This document shows, piece after piece, positions 1 to 7,339 of a stretch of 64,000 nucleotides of DNA. The position numbers and the translations under genes were made by a program. The DNA is from JARBUG01 sp035628915 (GTDB lineage: Bacteria > Bacillota > Sulfobacillia > Symbiobacteriales > Symbiobacteriaceae), in NCBI GenBank assembly GCA_035628915.1, contig DASPIW010000050.1, forward strand, positions 115,867-179,866, in the 5' to 3' direction. Positions within the stretch are counted from its first letter, which is position 1; each line of letters opens with the position of its first letter. The notes below the pieces were generated by a model that worked only from the letters and a program-made list of their open reading frames with translations, was not told where the DNA came from and searched no databases.

Positions 1-654
1 CGGACCGGTCGGCACCAGCAGCGTCTCCCGGCTCAGATCGTGCGTGGCCGGGCCGTGCACAACCCGCGGGAAGACGGGCACCAGCACGGGCAGCTTGAGC
101 TCACCGGCGATGGTGGTGCTGAGCCGTTTCGGTGTCAGCTGCGCCCGGGATCGTTCAATGTGATGGAGCAGGTCGTCCGAGATGGCTGTGCTGTTGGGTT
201 CGACCAGTAGCCGGGTCTTCTCGCCCCGCGGCATCTCCTTGGGTAGGTAAAGGAAATACGGGTAGTAGAAGCCCATGGCAGGCGCCGCGGGCACCTCAAC
301 AGACAGGCCGTCCACCAGGGTCGGATAGCCCTCCGCCGGCATGGGCAGGTCCTCCCGCCGCCCGTCCTTGAGGAAGACCCGCACGGTAAACTGGCTGCCC
401 CGCTCGTACGGGAAGGCCGGCGACAGTCCCAGCCGGCTGCCTGCCCGTTCGACCGACACGGGACGGAACTGCTGACCGTCCAAGATCGCCACGCCGTCCA
501 CATCGGCGGCGTTGACTCCCTCGGGCAGGTCGAGTTTCCAGGTCGTCTTCAGGGGAACGGCCGTGGCGTCCTTGAACTGGGGGGTTGGGGCTCTCACGCA
601 GCCGGAGACCACCAAGGCAACGCCGAGGAGCAGCAGCATGATATGGCGCTTCAT
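1..654 (-). CDS. Lipoprotein, paralogue of the adjacent gene (partial)
   Basis: The frame stays open from an ATG at its right end to the left edge of the window, so 218 codons are visible and the C-terminus is missing. Residues 1-19 form a lipoprotein signal peptide: MKRH, a hydrophobic run, then lipobox VVSGC with Cys19 as the predicted lipidated residue. The product should therefore be exported and membrane-anchored. The following stretch (LPEGV, VDGVAIL, PYERGS, FTVRVF) matches the same region of the neighbouring lipoprotein, so the two look like tandem duplicates. The ATG overlaps the TGA of that gene (ATGA), which suggests translational coupling. I do not recognise the family, and no function can be assigned. 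Confidence 0.8.
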   Translation of the reverse strand, partial: MKRHIMLLLLGVALVVSGCVRAPTPQFKDATAVPLKTTWKLDLPEGVNAADVDGVAILDGQQFRPVSVERAGSRLGLSPAFPYERGSQFTVRVFLKDGRREDLPMPAEGYPTLVDGLSVEVPAAPAMGFYYPYFLYLPKEMPRGEKTRLLVEPNSTAISDDLLHHIERSRAQLTPKRLSTTIAGELKLPVLVPVFPRVVHGPATHDLSRETLLVPTGP

Positions 655-1925
655 TTGGCTGTTCCTCCGTTCTCGTTCATCCGCACCCGGAAGAAGTCGA
701 TCAGATCCGCCACGTCAGGGGCGTCCGGGTAGGTGGCGAACCGGATGGGCAGTTCCATCTCCAGGGCGATCTGCTGGGTCTTGCGCCAGCGGTCAGGCTG
801 CAACTGGGCGCCCAGTACCGCCGATATCAGGTCGGCGTCCTGCTGTTCGAAAGCGTGGCCGTCCCGCATGAAATCCTTGGTATCTTTCTCGCTCAGGTAG
901 ACGAACCGGGCAACCTGCCGGTACGCCTCCGGCCGGAAGGCAATGCCCCCGACTTCCTGCAAGTCGGCGATGCCGATCGGATACCGCAGGGTCCTGCCCT
1001 GGTAATCCGCCAGGGGCAGGGTGATCATGCCGGACGTGCCGCCGCAGGCCACCGCGGCGACCAGGTCCGGGTGCAGCAGGGCGAACCGGTCGGCGAAGAG
1101 TCCGGCAGCCGCCGTACCGCTGACGAAGACCTGCTTCTCCGTCTGGATGTCGCTCTGGGCGAGCATCTGACGGGCGTCGTCGACCATCGCAATCACCTGC
1201 TCGTCCACCCGGACGAAGGGCGCCTGCTTCACCTGCAGGGTCGCCCGGCTGAGCGTCTGCAGGTACAGGCCCGCCGGTGAGGTGGGATACGGGACGGCCG
1301 GCGCCAGAACGATCAGGTTGAGCGCATCGGCGACCAGGCGGGCCTGGGTGCTGGGCTGCACGAGGTTCCAGGCGAAGCCGGCATGGTACTCGGCACTGTC
1401 CGACAGGGCGCCCCGGGAGTCGTTCGGTGCGATCAGGAAGCGATACGCTCCGCCCGGCTTCACACCCGGCGGTACATACAGGTAGTAGTCGAAATGAAAA
1501 CCCTTTGCCGGATTTGCGGCCACATCCTGAATGCGGCCCGGCTCCACACGGACGTAGGACTCCGTTGTGAAGCTGCCTTCATACCGTTTCCCGCCAGCGG
1601 CGAAGAGCCGGAGGGTATATGTGCCGTTGCGCTCGTAAGCGCTGGCGGGAGCGATGATCACCTGCCGGTCCTTCAGTTCGGCCCCGACCGCAACAAACTC
1701 GTTCCCCTGCAGCACGGCGACGCCTTCGATTTGGTCGGCCGTCAGGCCCTCGGGCAGGGGGAACGTGAATGGCTTGTCGCGGGGGACATTCGATACGGCG
1801 GTAAGGGCGGTGGTCGGAGCCGCTTCCATGGGTTTTGCGGCCGCGGGCGGCGCCTCTTCTTTTGCGCAGCCGGTGCTCAGCAGCAGGGCGATGGCCGACA
1901 GAGCGATCACGAATCCTGCGCGCAA
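651..1925 (-). CDS. Lipoprotein with an alpha/beta-hydrolase-like region
   Basis: The product is 424 aa. The start is TTG, chosen because AGGAGGTGAG lies about 8 nt upstream. A lipobox (STGC, Cys20) predicts an exported lipoprotein. Residues 45-120 resemble the downstream paralogue and look like a beta-rich domain. The C-terminal half has features of an esterase/PHB-depolymerase type alpha/beta hydrolase (YYLYVPPG, LIAPNDSRG, VFVSGTAAAG, HPDLVAAVACGG). The position expected to carry the nucleophile elbow GxSxG reads GTAAAG, so the usual Ser appears to be Ala and catalysis may be lost. It is the first gene of a leftward pair. Divergent sodA starts about 110 bp away. The fold is inferred, not proven. 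Confidence 0.7.
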   Translation of the reverse strand: MRAGFVIALSAIALLLSTGCAKEEAPPAAAKPMEAAPTTALTAVSNVPRDKPFTFPLPEGLTADQIEGVAVLQGNEFVAVGAELKDRQVIIAPASAYERNGTYTLRLFAAGGKRYEGSFTTESYVRVEPGRIQDVAANPAKGFHFDYYLYVPPGVKPGGAYRFLIAPNDSRGALSDSAEYHAGFAWNLVQPSTQARLVADALNLIVLAPAVPYPTSPAGLYLQTLSRATLQVKQAPFVRVDEQVIAMVDDARQMLAQSDIQTEKQVFVSGTAAAGLFADRFALLHPDLVAAVACGGTSGMITLPLADYQGRTLRYPIGIADLQEVGGIAFRPEAYRQVARFVYLSEKDTKDFMRDGHAFEQQDADLISAVLGAQLQPDRWRKTQQIALEMELPIRFATYPDAPDVADLIDFFRVRMNENGGTAK

Positions 1926-2033
1926 CGTGTCTCACCTCCTGATTTCTCGCTCGATTTGCCAGGAAGACTCACACTTATGTAGAACCCATTAGCCGGGTGG
2001 ATCACGCTAGATACAGACAAGGAGGGAGATCAC

Positions 2034-2651
2034 ATGGCCCATCTGCTACCGCCCTTGCCATACCCTTACACGGCCCTGGAACCGCACATCGATGAGGCGA
2101 CACTCCATTTTCATCATGACAAGCACCACGCTGCATATGTCAATAACCTCAACGTGACCCTTGAGCAGCATGTGATGCTCAAGGAGATGGAGATCGAACC
2201 GCTGCTCCGAAAGATTGAGGAAGTCCCCGAATCGATCCGCACAGCCGTCCGGAATCACGGCGGCCAGCATCATGCCCACAGCCTCTATTTCGAGGTGATG
2301 ACTCCGGGTGGGGCAAGCAGGCCCCACGGCGCCCTGGCGGACGCCATCATGCAGGACTTCAGCGGGTTTGAGGCCTTCAAGGACCAGTTCGCAAAGGCCG
2401 GTGCCACCCGGTTCGGCAGCGGGTGGGCGTGGCTCGTGGTGACGGGGGAAAAGACTCTGGCGGTCTACAGCACGCCGAACGGGGAGAACCCGCTGTTTGT
2501 CGGCGATACACCGCTGCTGACCATGGACGTTTGGGAGCATGCCTACTACCTGAAATACCAAAACCGGCGGGCCGACTACATCACGGCGTTCATGGGCCTG
2601 ATCAACTGGGAGATCGTCGGGGAGAAGTACGAAGCAGCCTTTACAAAGTAA
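2034..2651 (+). CDS. sodA: Superoxide dismutase (Fe/Mn family)
   Basis: The 205 aa product is a full-length Fe/Mn superoxide dismutase, a cytosolic enzyme that converts superoxide to H2O2 and O2. Metal ligands are visible: His27 in HFHHDKHH, the His of HHAHSLYF, and Asp and His in DVWEHAYYLKY. AAGGAGGGAG sits just before the ATG. The stretch GGQHHAHSLYF aligns with the FeSOD AAQxWNHxFYW motif, including the Gln typical of FeSOD. However, the normally invariant Trp-Asn pair is His-Ala and the Trp after Phe/Tyr is lost, so metal preference cannot be called with confidence and it may be cambialistic. The gene is monocistronic and ends in a strong terminator. Confidence 0.96.
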   Translation: MAHLLPPLPYPYTALEPHIDEATLHFHHDKHHAAYVNNLNVTLEQHVMLKEMEIEPLLRKIEEVPESIRTAVRNHGGQHHAHSLYFEVMTPGGASRPHGALADAIMQDFSGFEAFKDQFAKAGATRFGSGWAWLVVTGEKTLAVYSTPNGENPLFVGDTPLLTMDVWEHAYYLKYQNRRADYITAFMGLINWEIVGEKYEAAFTK

Positions 2652-2657
2652 GACGTG

Positions 2658-2694
2658 AAAGAGAGACCGCCGTTCAGGCGATCTCTCTTTTTTC
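2658..2694. terminator. Bidirectional rho-independent terminator
   Basis: The stem AAAGAGAGACCGCC pairs with GGCGATCTCTCTTT around a short loop, with T-rich ends on both strands. It lies between converging sodA and the MFS gene and can serve both. Confidence 0.85.
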
Positions 2695-3880
2695 ACGCAG
2701 TTTCTTGATTTATCCGCGGACCAACCACCCGGGTGACCCAGAGGTAAGCGGCCAGGTAGATCAATCCGGTCATCAGGAAGACGCCGCGGGCGTTGACAAA
2801 CGAGGCGATATACCCGCCCAGGAGCGGCCCGACAATGGAGCCGAGCGAGCCGGCCGATTGGTTCAGACCGAAGGCCCGGCCGCGCAGGTCACGGGGGACG
2901 GCGGTCGCCAGGAGCGCAGCTACGCCGGGGGCGATGGCGGCACCGGAGACGCCCGATATCAGCCGAACGGCGCCCATCTGCCAGGGGGACTGTACGAACG
3001 TTTGCAGGAGATACAGTATACCCGATCCCATCAGGCCAATGGAGACCGTCTTCGCAAACCCCTGCTTCTCGCCGCGTTTGGCCCAGTATGGCGCCAGGAA
3101 TATGAAGGCGACACCGGGCAGAGCGAAGAGGAGGCCGGAGAGCCAACTGGGCGCATCGGCGCCGGCAATCTCGCGGACAAAGGGCACGAGGACGGGCTCC
3201 AGGGCGATAATGGCGCCGTTATGCGCTGCAGTAATCAGGACGATGGCCAGCAGCACCTTGTGTGAGGCAGCGGCCTTCAGGTCTTGCACAATACTCGCCT
3301 TGCCCGACGTGGGCGGCGAGAACTGCTCCTTCACCGTCAGCAGGACGAGGGTGGTGGCCCCGGCTGCCAGGGCGGCAGATACCCAGGCGGACCCGCGAAT
3401 GCCCACAACGTCTGCGGCGATGCCCCCGATGACGGGCCCGATGATCGACCCCGTCGGCCACGCAGTTTGGATGAGCCCGAGGGCCCGGCCCACGTGCTCT
3501 TGGGGCGTGGAGACGCCTACCAGGGCGATGGCCATGGGCACGAAGCCCGTCAGCAGACCGATCATCATGCGGACGCCCAGCAAGCCGTACGGACCTGTAA
3601 CCAGGGCCATGAGGACGTAACCGAGCGTCAGGAAGAATCCCGCCCGCAGCATCATCATCCGCCGGCCGTACCGGTCGCCTACGGCGCCCCAGATGGGTGA
3701 CATCACCATGGAGCAGAGGGCGGAGGACGAGATGATGATGCCCGACCAGAACTCGGCAGCGTGCTCGACGCCCAGTTGAACGAGGTAATCCGGGGTAAAT
3801 GGCATGATCATGGTCCAACAGATGGACGCGATGAAAACGGCAAGCCACAGGACGTAAATATTCTTTTTCCACTGTTCCAA
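2693..3880 (-). CDS. MFS transporter, drug-efflux type
   Basis: This 395 aa protein has about 12 predicted membrane helices and is a major facilitator superfamily exporter of the MdtG/TetA-like drug:H+ antiporter group. The loop between helices 2 and 3 carries the conserved MFS pattern (GAVGDRYGRRMMM). TM4-5 has GPVIGGIAADVVG, resembling antiporter motif C. The second half repeats the pattern (RGRAFGLNQSAGSLGSIVGPLLGG). The start is TTG with GGGAGGG upstream. The end abuts the shared terminator. The substrate cannot be deduced and no regulator gene sits beside it. Confidence 0.88.
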   Translation of the reverse strand: MEQWKKNIYVLWLAVFIASICWTMIMPFTPDYLVQLGVEHAAEFWSGIIISSSALCSMVMSPIWGAVGDRYGRRMMMLRAGFFLTLGYVLMALVTGPYGLLGVRMMIGLLTGFVPMAIALVGVSTPQEHVGRALGLIQTAWPTGSIIGPVIGGIAADVVGIRGSAWVSAALAAGATTLVLLTVKEQFSPPTSGKASIVQDLKAAASHKVLLAIVLITAAHNGAIIALEPVLVPFVREIAGADAPSWLSGLLFALPGVAFIFLAPYWAKRGEKQGFAKTVSIGLMGSGILYLLQTFVQSPWQMGAVRLISGVSGAAIAPGVAALLATAVPRDLRGRAFGLNQSAGSLGSIVGPLLGGYIASFVNARGVFLMTGLIYLAAYLWVTRVVGPRINQETA

Positions 3881-3966
3881 GCCGCCGGCCCTCCCTTACT
3901 TTACACCATTAATACTTGGCGCTGTAAAGGAGAATCCCTGCTTGGGTAGCTCACCGCGTTAGGAAC

Positions 3967-4274
3967 GGGTCTGGGAAGGGTCTGGGAAGGGTCGCCGGAG
4001 GGTCTGGGGAGGGTCTGGGAAGGGTCGCCGGAGGGTCTGGGGAGGGTCTGGGAAGGGTCTGGGAAGGGTCTGGGAAGGGTCTGGGAAGGGTCTGAGGAGG
4101 GTCTGAGGAGGGTCTGGGAAGGGTCTGCGAAGGGTCTGAAGAGGGTCTGGGAAGGGTCTGAGAAGGGTCTGAGAAGGGTCTGAAGAGGGTCTGAAGAGGG
4201 TCTGAGGAGGGTCTAAGGAGGGTCTGAGGAGGGTCTGAGGAGGGTCTGAGGAGGGTCTGGGAAGGCTCTGGGGG
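3967..4274. repeat. 11-bp tandem repeat array (28 units)
   Basis: Twenty-eight consecutive 11-bp units with consensus GGGTCTGGGAA lie here, with no insertion or deletion that breaks the period. Variants include GGGTCTGAGGA and GGGTCGCCGGA. The latter occurs at 3989 and 4022 as part of a 33-bp (three-unit) duplication. The last unit is degenerate. The array fills most of the gap between an MFS gene and the hypothetical gene at 4435. A sister array lies at 47471-47734. Units with two GGG runs have strong G-quadruplex potential on the plus strand. It lacks unique spacers, so it is not a CRISPR. Confidence 0.95.
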
Positions 4275-4434
4275 AGAATGTGCCCAGGCTTCGCGCTGAG
4301 TTCAATTCCACAGTAGTAAGTCGCGGAACTCTAAATTATTCGAATTTACTTGCAGTGACGATTCAGATGTGGTAACATCTGACTCAAATCAACGCCATTC
4401 CCAATAAAGGGCGTTGGAGAGAGTGGGGGATCCC

Positions 4435-5085
4435 ATGCGAAAGAAGTCGGACGACCAGAACCCGCAGCAGGATTCCGGTCTTGCTGCCGCAAACAACGTT
4501 CCGGAACCCGAGGGCAAGGGCCAGCCGGAGATTCGCACCAACCAAAACTCCAACCGTTTTGTCATGAAGCGCTACCAGTACCGACCGGGCGGATGGGGGC
4601 AGGGAGGGACGCTTGAATGCTTTGCGTCCACCGACTGGGCCCTCACCGAACTGGCCGGCCTGCGAGATGTGCCCACCAACCCGAACTCCGGCGAGGTGGA
4701 CAAAGTACAGGCCGCACGCAAAGGAAAGGAAACGCGCATCTATATCTACCCGACGCACCCCGAAGACGCCAATGGGATCGAGGTCAAGCGGTCACATGGC
4801 CAGATGAGGCTGAACATGTTTCTTTTCCTGGCAAAGGAGAATCTGCTGGTGCCAATGGGCAAGCGTGAGCGCTACGAACTGACCATGGTGACCGGGCCCG
4901 AGAGCCCGGTGGGTCCGGCGCTCATGCTGGACTTCTCCAAGCCGATGGAGACAAAGCTCATCAAGAAGCGCAAGTCGAAGAAGGCCAGTAAGTCGAAGCC
5001 GGACGGTCAAACAAAGCCGGACGGTCAAACAAAGCCGGACGGTCAAACGGAGCCGGAGGGTCAAGAAGAGCAGAGCGATCAGTAG
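4435..5085 (+). CDS. Hypothetical hydrophilic protein with C-terminal KPDGQT repeats
   Basis: The product is 216 aa from ATG 4435. An in-frame TTG at 4414 is the alternative start, and neither has a very strong ribosome binding site. The N-terminal 35 residues are charged and probably disordered. Residues 35-170 look like a compact domain (RYQYRPGGWGQGGTLECFAS, IYIYPTHPEDANG, RYELTMVTGPESP). A Lys/Ser-rich stretch follows, then three 18-bp tandem repeats encoding KPDGQT and a degenerate EPEGQ. There is no signal peptide or membrane segment. I do not recognise the family. It is a single-gene unit closed by a terminator, just downstream of the 11-bp array. Confidence 0.75.
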   Translation: MRKKSDDQNPQQDSGLAAANNVPEPEGKGQPEIRTNQNSNRFVMKRYQYRPGGWGQGGTLECFASTDWALTELAGLRDVPTNPNSGEVDKVQAARKGKETRIYIYPTHPEDANGIEVKRSHGQMRLNMFLFLAKENLLVPMGKRERYELTMVTGPESPVGPALMLDFSKPMETKLIKKRKSKKASKSKPDGQTKPDGQTKPDGQTEPEGQEEQSDQ

Positions 5086-5097
5086 CCCACAGACATC

Positions 5098-5127
5098 AGG
5101 CCCTTCGCATGTGGCGAGGGGCCTTTT
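5098..5127 (+). terminator. Rho-independent terminator
   Basis: AGGCCCTTCGC pairs with GCGAGGGGCCT around ATGTG and is followed by TTTT, just after the hypothetical gene at 4435-5085. Confidence 0.85.
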
Positions 5128-5208
5128 CCGTATCTTTCGATGAGCGGAAGGGTTCTGCCGTGAAAACCGAGAAGATTGCCCCTGCATTCCATTAAGGGGC
5201 GGTTTTTG

Positions 5209-6033
5209 ATGTATGACGTAGAGCGGCTGATCGCCCACGACCCTGGCGGAAGGGGCGTCGCGGCGCTGCTGGTTCCCGGTGACCTCGACCGCGCAGCCCG
5301 CGCTCTGGCGGCAGCCAGCCGGGTACTGATCATCACCGGCTTCAGCGTCGGGCCCCAGGGCGTGGCCGAGACGGATGGTCCGCCCGGGGCGCTCTTCCTG
5401 GGCAGGGCCATGGAGCACCTGGGAAAGCGCGTCGTCTTTGCGACGCACCGCCTGTGTGCGCCGGTAATGGCCGCGGGGTTAGCGCACCTGCCGCTCAAAG
5501 CGCCCCTGGAAGTGCTCGACCGGTCGCAGTCGCCTGCCCCGTTGCTGGACCAGTATGAAATCGACCTGGTCGTCTCCATTGAACTGCCGGGGCGCGCAGC
5601 CGACGGCCAGTACTACAACATGCGCGGCATCCCCATCACGGAGCGGACGGCGCCCCTCGACGAGCTGCTGCTGCTGGCGGCCAGCCGGTCGATTCCGACC
5701 ATCGGCGTCGGCGACGGCGGCAACGAGGCGGGGATGGGCAAGGTCGCCGTGCAGGTGCATCAGGCCGTAAAGGGCGGCGACAAGATCGCGTCGGTCGTGC
5801 CGGCCGATTACCTCATTTCTGCCGGCACTTCCAACTGGGGCGCATACGGCATGCTGGCCGCGCTTGATCCGACCCTGCTGCCGGAACCGGAAGAGGAGGT
5901 CCGGCTGCTGACGGCCCTGGTGGTGGCGGGCGCCCTGGATGGTGTGCGGCTGGAGGCCGCCGCGACGGTGGACGGCCTGGCGCAGGATGACTATCTCCAG
6001 ATTCTCCGCGAACTCAGAGGGAGGGAACGTTAA
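5209..6033 (+). CDS. DUF4392 protein (D-glutamate cyclase C-terminal-like domain)
   Basis: The product is 274 aa. ATG 5209 is preferred over an upstream TTG because AAGGGGCGG sits about 9 nt before it. The sequence matches the DUF4392 family: an early SRVLIITGFSVGP segment, DGPPGALFLGRAM, IERPG-like VSIELPGRAADG, YYNMRGIPIT, and a Gly-rich GVGDGGNEAGMGKV loop. In the human mitochondrial enzyme DGLUCY, a DUF1445 and a DUF4392 domain are fused and act on D-glutamate/5-oxoproline. Here the second domain is a separate gene that overlaps the DUF1445 gene by one base (TAATG). The pairing suggests the two chains work together. The bacterial reaction itself is inferred. Confidence 0.85.
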   Translation: MYDVERLIAHDPGGRGVAALLVPGDLDRAARALAAASRVLIITGFSVGPQGVAETDGPPGALFLGRAMEHLGKRVVFATHRLCAPVMAAGLAHLPLKAPLEVLDRSQSPAPLLDQYEIDLVVSIELPGRAADGQYYNMRGIPITERTAPLDELLLLAASRSIPTIGVGDGGNEAGMGKVAVQVHQAVKGGDKIASVVPADYLISAGTSNWGAYGMLAALDPTLLPEPEEEVRLLTALVVAGALDGVRLEAAATVDGLAQDDYLQILRELRGRER

Positions 6034-6812
6034 TGTACAAGACTGCTCAAGAAGTCTGGCAGGCCTGCCGGGAAGGCGTGTGGAGGCGCCCCACTGCAGG
6101 TCTGGCACCGGGATTCGCCCAGGCCAACCTCGTGATTCTGCCCAAGGATGACGCCTTCGACTTTCTGCGGCTGGCCCAGCGCAACCCCAAGCCCATGCCC
6201 GTGCTGGAAGTGTTGGAGCCCGGCGATCCGGAGCCGAAACTGACGGCGCCGGGCGCCGACCTGCGCACAGATCTGCCAAAGTACCGGGTGTACAAGAACG
6301 GTGAGCTTGTGGGGGAGCGGGACGAAATCCGGGATCTCTGGCGCAGCGACCTGGTGGCGTTCCTGATCGGCTGCAGCTTTACGTTCGAGAAGTCGCTGAT
6401 CGACGCTGGGCTGCCGGTCCGGCATATCGATTGCGGGTGTAACGTGCCGATGTACCGCACCAACCGGATGTGCGTGCCGGCGGGACGTTTCAGCGGCCCC
6501 ATGGTCGTCTCCATGCGGCCCATTCCCGCCCATTTGGTGCCCAAAGCGGTGACCGTGACCGCCCGGTATCCGGCAGTACACGGGGCGCCCGTCCATATCG
6601 GGGCACCAGAGGCGCTGGGCATTGCTGACCTGGGGCGGCCCGACTGGGGTGATCCTGTGCCGGTCAACCCCGGCGAAGTGCCGGTCTTCTGGGCCTGCGG
6701 CGTGACGCCCCAGGCGGTGGCGATCCAATCAAAGCCGGAGTTCATGATTACGCATGCGCCGGGGTATATGTTCATCACGGCGATGCTTGACGAGCAGGTG
6801 GCGAGCAGTTAG
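6033..6812 (+). CDS. YcsI/DUF1445 family putative hydro-lyase (D-glutamate cyclase-like)
   Basis: This 259 aa protein has the length and motifs of the YcsI/DUF1445 family: an N-terminal segment ending in PGFAQANLVILP, then YRVYKNGE, DLVAFLIGCSFTFE, RHIDCGCNVPMYRTN, GPMVVSMRPIP, FWACGVTPQ, and a C-terminal THAPGYMFITD-like end (THAPGYMFITAM). DUF1445 is the domain linked to D-glutamate cyclase activity in DGLUCY, and Bacillus homologues are annotated only as putative hydro-lyases. Translation is coupled to the upstream DUF4392 gene through a TAATG overlap, so the pair is probably one functional unit in amino-acid or 5-oxoproline salvage. The enzyme should be cytosolic. Confidence 0.88.
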   Translation: MYKTAQEVWQACREGVWRRPTAGLAPGFAQANLVILPKDDAFDFLRLAQRNPKPMPVLEVLEPGDPEPKLTAPGADLRTDLPKYRVYKNGELVGERDEIRDLWRSDLVAFLIGCSFTFEKSLIDAGLPVRHIDCGCNVPMYRTNRMCVPAGRFSGPMVVSMRPIPAHLVPKAVTVTARYPAVHGAPVHIGAPEALGIADLGRPDWGDPVPVNPGEVPVFWACGVTPQAVAIQSKPEFMITHAPGYMFITAMLDEQVASS

Positions 6813-6834
6813 GGGGGCGCACGCCCCCCTTTTT
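6812..6834 (+). terminator. Rho-independent terminator
   Basis: GGGGGGCG pairs with CGCCCCCC and is followed by a T-run. It closes the DUF4392-DUF1445 operon. Confidence 0.9.
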
Positions 6835-6847
6835 CTCAGAATCAGTG

Positions 6848-6877
6848 TTGACAGACCAATCTGTCCCATGCTAGACT
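6848..6877 (+). promoter_or_regulatory. Sigma-A type promoter for the RNA-repair region
   Basis: TTGACA and TAGACT are separated by 18 bp. The site lies about 450 bp upstream of hen1 and drives the stretch holding the small ORF and the rtcB remnant. It is probably the promoter of the hen1-pnkp operon. Confidence 0.6.
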
Positions 6878-6917
6878 CCGCATCAAGCACCTGGAAGACC
6901 AGGAAGGAGTGAGCAGC

Positions 6918-7031
6918 GTGACCAAGCGGTTTGACAGCAGGCATCCATACTTGTCGGGCAGCCGTCAACTCCACGCGCTCCTCTGCACCGCGCGCGGCCC
7001 ATGCCGTCGCATGGACTTACCATGCGTCTGA
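6918..7031 (+). CDS. Short Cys-containing ORF upstream of the rtcB remnant
   Basis: A 37-codon frame begins with GTG 6 nt after AGGAAGGAGTGAG, and about 40 nt after the promoter. It contains four Cys in its second half and ends at TGA. It resembles nothing I recognise. It could be a leader peptide for the RNA-repair operon, or the first part of a gene whose body was lost, because a decayed rtcB tail follows. The stretch from here to about 7120 shows no other coding signal. Confidence 0.3.
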   Translation: MTKRFDSRHPYLSGSRQLHALLCTARGPCRRMDLPCV

Positions 7032-7120
7032 ACGGCATAGGTCCCGTCTGCGGTGCCTGACCGGCGAATGCTGCCGGCAGTGCACCGCTTTTCTTTTGCC
7101 CAACAACCAAGCAAGGGAGT

Positions 7121-7339
7121 GTGGCGGAGGCCATCCGGGCGTATGGTGTAGAGCTGCGGGGCGCTGGCGCCGACGAGAGCCCGGTCGTCTACCGCAAACT
7201 GCAGGACGTGCTGGACGCCCACGCCGGGACCCTTGACGTGCTGCACGTGCTGCGGCCCATCGGGGTGGCCATGGCGGGCGGCGACGTCCACGACTCGTAT
7301 AAGGATGAAACGGACAGAGGAGGGAGACCGTGTTCCTGA
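7121..7339 (+). pseudogene. C-terminal remnant of an RtcB-family RNA ligase
   Basis: About 60 residues (GVELRGAGADESPVVYRKL, VLDAHAGTLDVLHVLRP, IGVAMAGGD, SYKD) match the C-terminus of the RtcB-type RNA 3'-phosphate ligase family, whose members end in a LRPxGVxMAG...YKD pattern. The rest of the normally 400-480 aa protein, including the metal-binding His/Cys residues and catalytic His, is absent upstream. In-frame stops precede it. The terminal stop is also displaced, so the frame runs into the hen1 start. The GTG at 7121 is a formal start with poor spacing. It is most simply a deletion relic of an RNA ligase that once stood in the same operon as hen1-pnkp. Confidence 0.6.

Noticed and set aside
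3967..4274. CRISPR-like array
   Set aside because: The units are 11 bp with no spacers and no cas genes are near, so it is a simple tandem repeat.
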